Assembly: GCA_964579245.1 (NCBI GenBank)
Contig: CAZOFY010000004.1
Coordinates: 1-64,000 of the forward strand
Direction: 5' to 3'
Length of the DNA: 64,000 nt
Source: Firm-13 sp964579245
Lineage (GTDB): Bacteria > Bacillota > Clostridia > Saccharofermentanales > Saccharofermentanaceae
The notes under the pieces were generated by a model. That model was not told where the DNA came from and did not search any database. It was given only the letters and a program-made list of their open reading frames with translations. Positions 62,696 through 64,000 of the stretch are shown here, piece by piece (position 1 is the first letter of the stretch; the number at the start of each line of letters is the position of its first letter). The position numbers were made by a program, and so were the translations under genes.

Positions 62696-63745
62696 ATGAG
62701 AACGAGTGATTTTTTTTATGATTTGCCTGAAGATTTGATTGCGCAGCATCCTCCCGCGGTGCGCGGCGATTCGCGACTGCTGAGTGTCGACGGAAATACC
62801 GGAAGAACGGAACACCTGATATTTGCAGATCTCCCGAAGCTTCTCCTGCCCGGCGACTGTCTGGTCATGAACAATACACGCGTCATACCGGCGCGTCTTC
62901 TCGGCGCGCGAAAGGACACCGGCGCTGCCGTAGAGATTCTTCTGCTGAAGAGACTGGACCGTGAAAGATGGGAGACCATTGTCCGTCCGGGCAAGAAGGT
63001 CCGTACAGGTCATGAGATCACCTTTATTTCCGGTGAGCTCGAGTGCGTCGTTGAGGAGATTCTTGAGACAGGCAACCGCATCGTCCGTTTCACCTTCGAT
63101 GGCATCTGGGAAGAGGTTCTGGACCGCGCTGGTACCATGCCGCTGCCGCCTTACATTCATGAACAACTTGAAGACAAGGAGCGGTATCAGACAGTATATG
63201 CGAAGGATCCCGGATCGGCGGCGGCTCCGACAGCGGGTCTGCATTTTACTCCTGAACTCCTGGCACAGATCCGCCAGATGGGCGTTACGACTGTTGAAGT
63301 TACGTTGCATGTCGGTCTCGGTACTTTTCGCCCTGTGAAGAGCGGAGTCATCACGGAACACGTGATGCATTCCGAGTGGTACTCCTTTTCCCGCGAGGCT
63401 GCTGAGGCTGTTCGCCAGACGAAGGCACGCGGCGGGCGCGTTATTGCCGTAGGGACGACAAGCTGTCGAACGCTCGAATCTGTTGCGTCAAAGGACACAA
63501 AGATGATGCCATCGTCCGGTTGGACGGATATTTTCATATATCCCGGTTATCAATTCCGCTGCATTGATGCATTGATCACGAATTTTCACCTTCCTGAATC
63601 CACTCTGATTATGCTGGTCAGTGCTTTTTCCGGGAAAGAGAACGTCCTTTCTGCTTACCGGGAGGCTATCGAAAAGAAGTACCGCTTTTTCAGCTTTGGC
63701 GATGCAATGTTCCTAACGAAAAGGCAAACGGAGGAGAAGAAATGA
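62696..63745 (+). CDS. queA: S-adenosylmethionine:tRNA ribosyltransferase-isomerase
   Basis: This 349-residue enzyme converts preQ1 in tRNA to epoxyqueuosine. Seen: FFYDLPEDLIAQHPP at the N terminus, NNTRVIPARLLG, PLPPYI, DPGSAAAPTAGLHFT split around the core, and TNFHLPESTLIMLVSAF. tgt overlaps its stop as ATGA, a standard queuosine pair. Confidence 0.95.
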   Translation: MRTSDFFYDLPEDLIAQHPPAVRGDSRLLSVDGNTGRTEHLIFADLPKLLLPGDCLVMNNTRVIPARLLGARKDTGAAVEILLLKRLDRERWETIVRPGKKVRTGHEITFISGELECVVEEILETGNRIVRFTFDGIWEEVLDRAGTMPLPPYIHEQLEDKERYQTVYAKDPGSAAAPTAGLHFTPELLAQIRQMGVTTVEVTLHVGLGTFRPVKSGVITEHVMHSEWYSFSREAAEAVRQTKARGGRVIAVGTTSCRTLESVASKDTKMMPSSGWTDIFIYPGYQFRCIDALITNFHLPESTLIMLVSAFSGKENVLSAYREAIEKKYRFFSFGDAMFLTKRQTEEKK

Positions 63746-64000
63746 CGGGTCCCGGTAAAAAAACTCCTGTATATTATGAACACATTCATACCTGCAAGCA
63801 GTCGGGCGCGAGGCTCGGCCGCGTCCATACTCCGCACGGATCTTTTATGACGCCTGCTTTCATGCCGGTCGGGACACAGGCTACGGTGAAGGGCATGTCG
63901 CCCGAGGAGATTACCGGTATGGGAGCCGGAATCATATTGTCGAATACTTATCATCTATGGATGCGTCCCGGAAGTGATATTGTTCGTGAAGCCGGCGGTC
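63742..64000 (+). CDS. tgt: Queuine/preQ1 tRNA-guanine transglycosylase, N-terminal part (cut by window end)
   Basis: The first 86 codons of tgt are present: GTQATVKGMSPEEI and ILSNTYHLWMRPG are family hallmarks. Tgt exchanges guanine 34 for preQ1 in tRNAs with GUN anticodons. GAGGAGAAG precedes the ATG, which overlaps the queA stop. The frame is open to the end of the window. Confidence 0.95.
   Translation, partial: MTGPGKKTPVYYEHIHTCKQSGARLGRVHTPHGSFMTPAFMPVGTQATVKGMSPEEITGMGAGIILSNTYHLWMRPGSDIVREAGG

Noticed and set aside
62582..63370. 262-codon open frame antisense to queA
   Set aside because: queA is certain on the other strand, and the antisense product has no family features.

Overview
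The window looks like a chromosomal segment of an anaerobic, low-to-mid GC Gram-positive bacterium of the class Clostridia (Bacillota). Supporting signs are strong AGGAGG ribosome binding sites, a T-box in front of thrS, a cdaA/glmM/glmS order, a nadD/yqeK/rsfS unit, a very large 2-hydroxyacyl-CoA dehydratase activase-like protein, and a surface-anchored GH5 cellulase with C-terminal binding modules. The cellulase suggests a plant-fibre degrader. Genus cannot be fixed from sequence alone. Two runs of exactly 100 N show that this is a scaffolded draft; the first gap is almost certainly artificial.

Layout. 1-392: 75-bp structured tandem repeats ending in a conserved module. 394-2104 (minus): WYL regulator, DUF3795 protein and flavin split-barrel protein. 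2206-5862: GH5 cellulase and a divergent alpha/beta hydrolase. 5906-8121 (minus): AmmeMemoRadiSam pair. 8329-12419: MATE exporter, PHP phosphoesterase, nagA, Crp-family regulator. 12566-18115: xpt with a BMP-type nucleoside ABC transporter. 18158-23003: fused CdaA-CdaR, glmM, glmS (cyclic-di-AMP and cell-wall amino sugars). 23004-26737: PPK2, GntR regulator with membrane partner, left-handed beta-helix protein, HEAT protein. 27222-34114: CapA-like lipoprotein and purE-purF-purN-purH-purD. 34111-36617: NadD-YqeK-RsfS fusion and comEA. 36621-38950: T-box, thrS, tRNA-Pro. 39280-46424: thyA, folA, small conserved genes, giant activase. 46444-51388: polA, coaE, a membrane protein, ychF. 51507-59222: comM, dprA, topA, trmFO, YesL-like membrane protein. 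59223-60894: gene-free island with more of the same repeats. 60918-64000: dapB/dapA (minus), queA and the start of tgt (plus).

How the genes work together. Salvage (xpt plus nucleoside ABC importer) and de novo purine synthesis are both present. Thymidylate and folate recycling (thyA-folA) and DNA replication/repair (polA, topA) form a nucleic-acid block. Three DNA-uptake/recombination genes (comEA, comM, dprA) lie in two places, and both transcription units carry the same upstream two-part TTGTCG motif at the same spacing, suggesting co-regulation.

Most unusual items: (1) a family of tandem 74-75 bp units, each able to form two hairpins, in three arrays, with a shared terminal module at both loci; (2) the shared competence-gene motif; (3) a one-piece CdaA-CdaR; (4) a three-domain NadD-YqeK-RsfS frame with a strong internal start for RsfS; (5) tandem perfect palindromes upstream of a small conserved gene.
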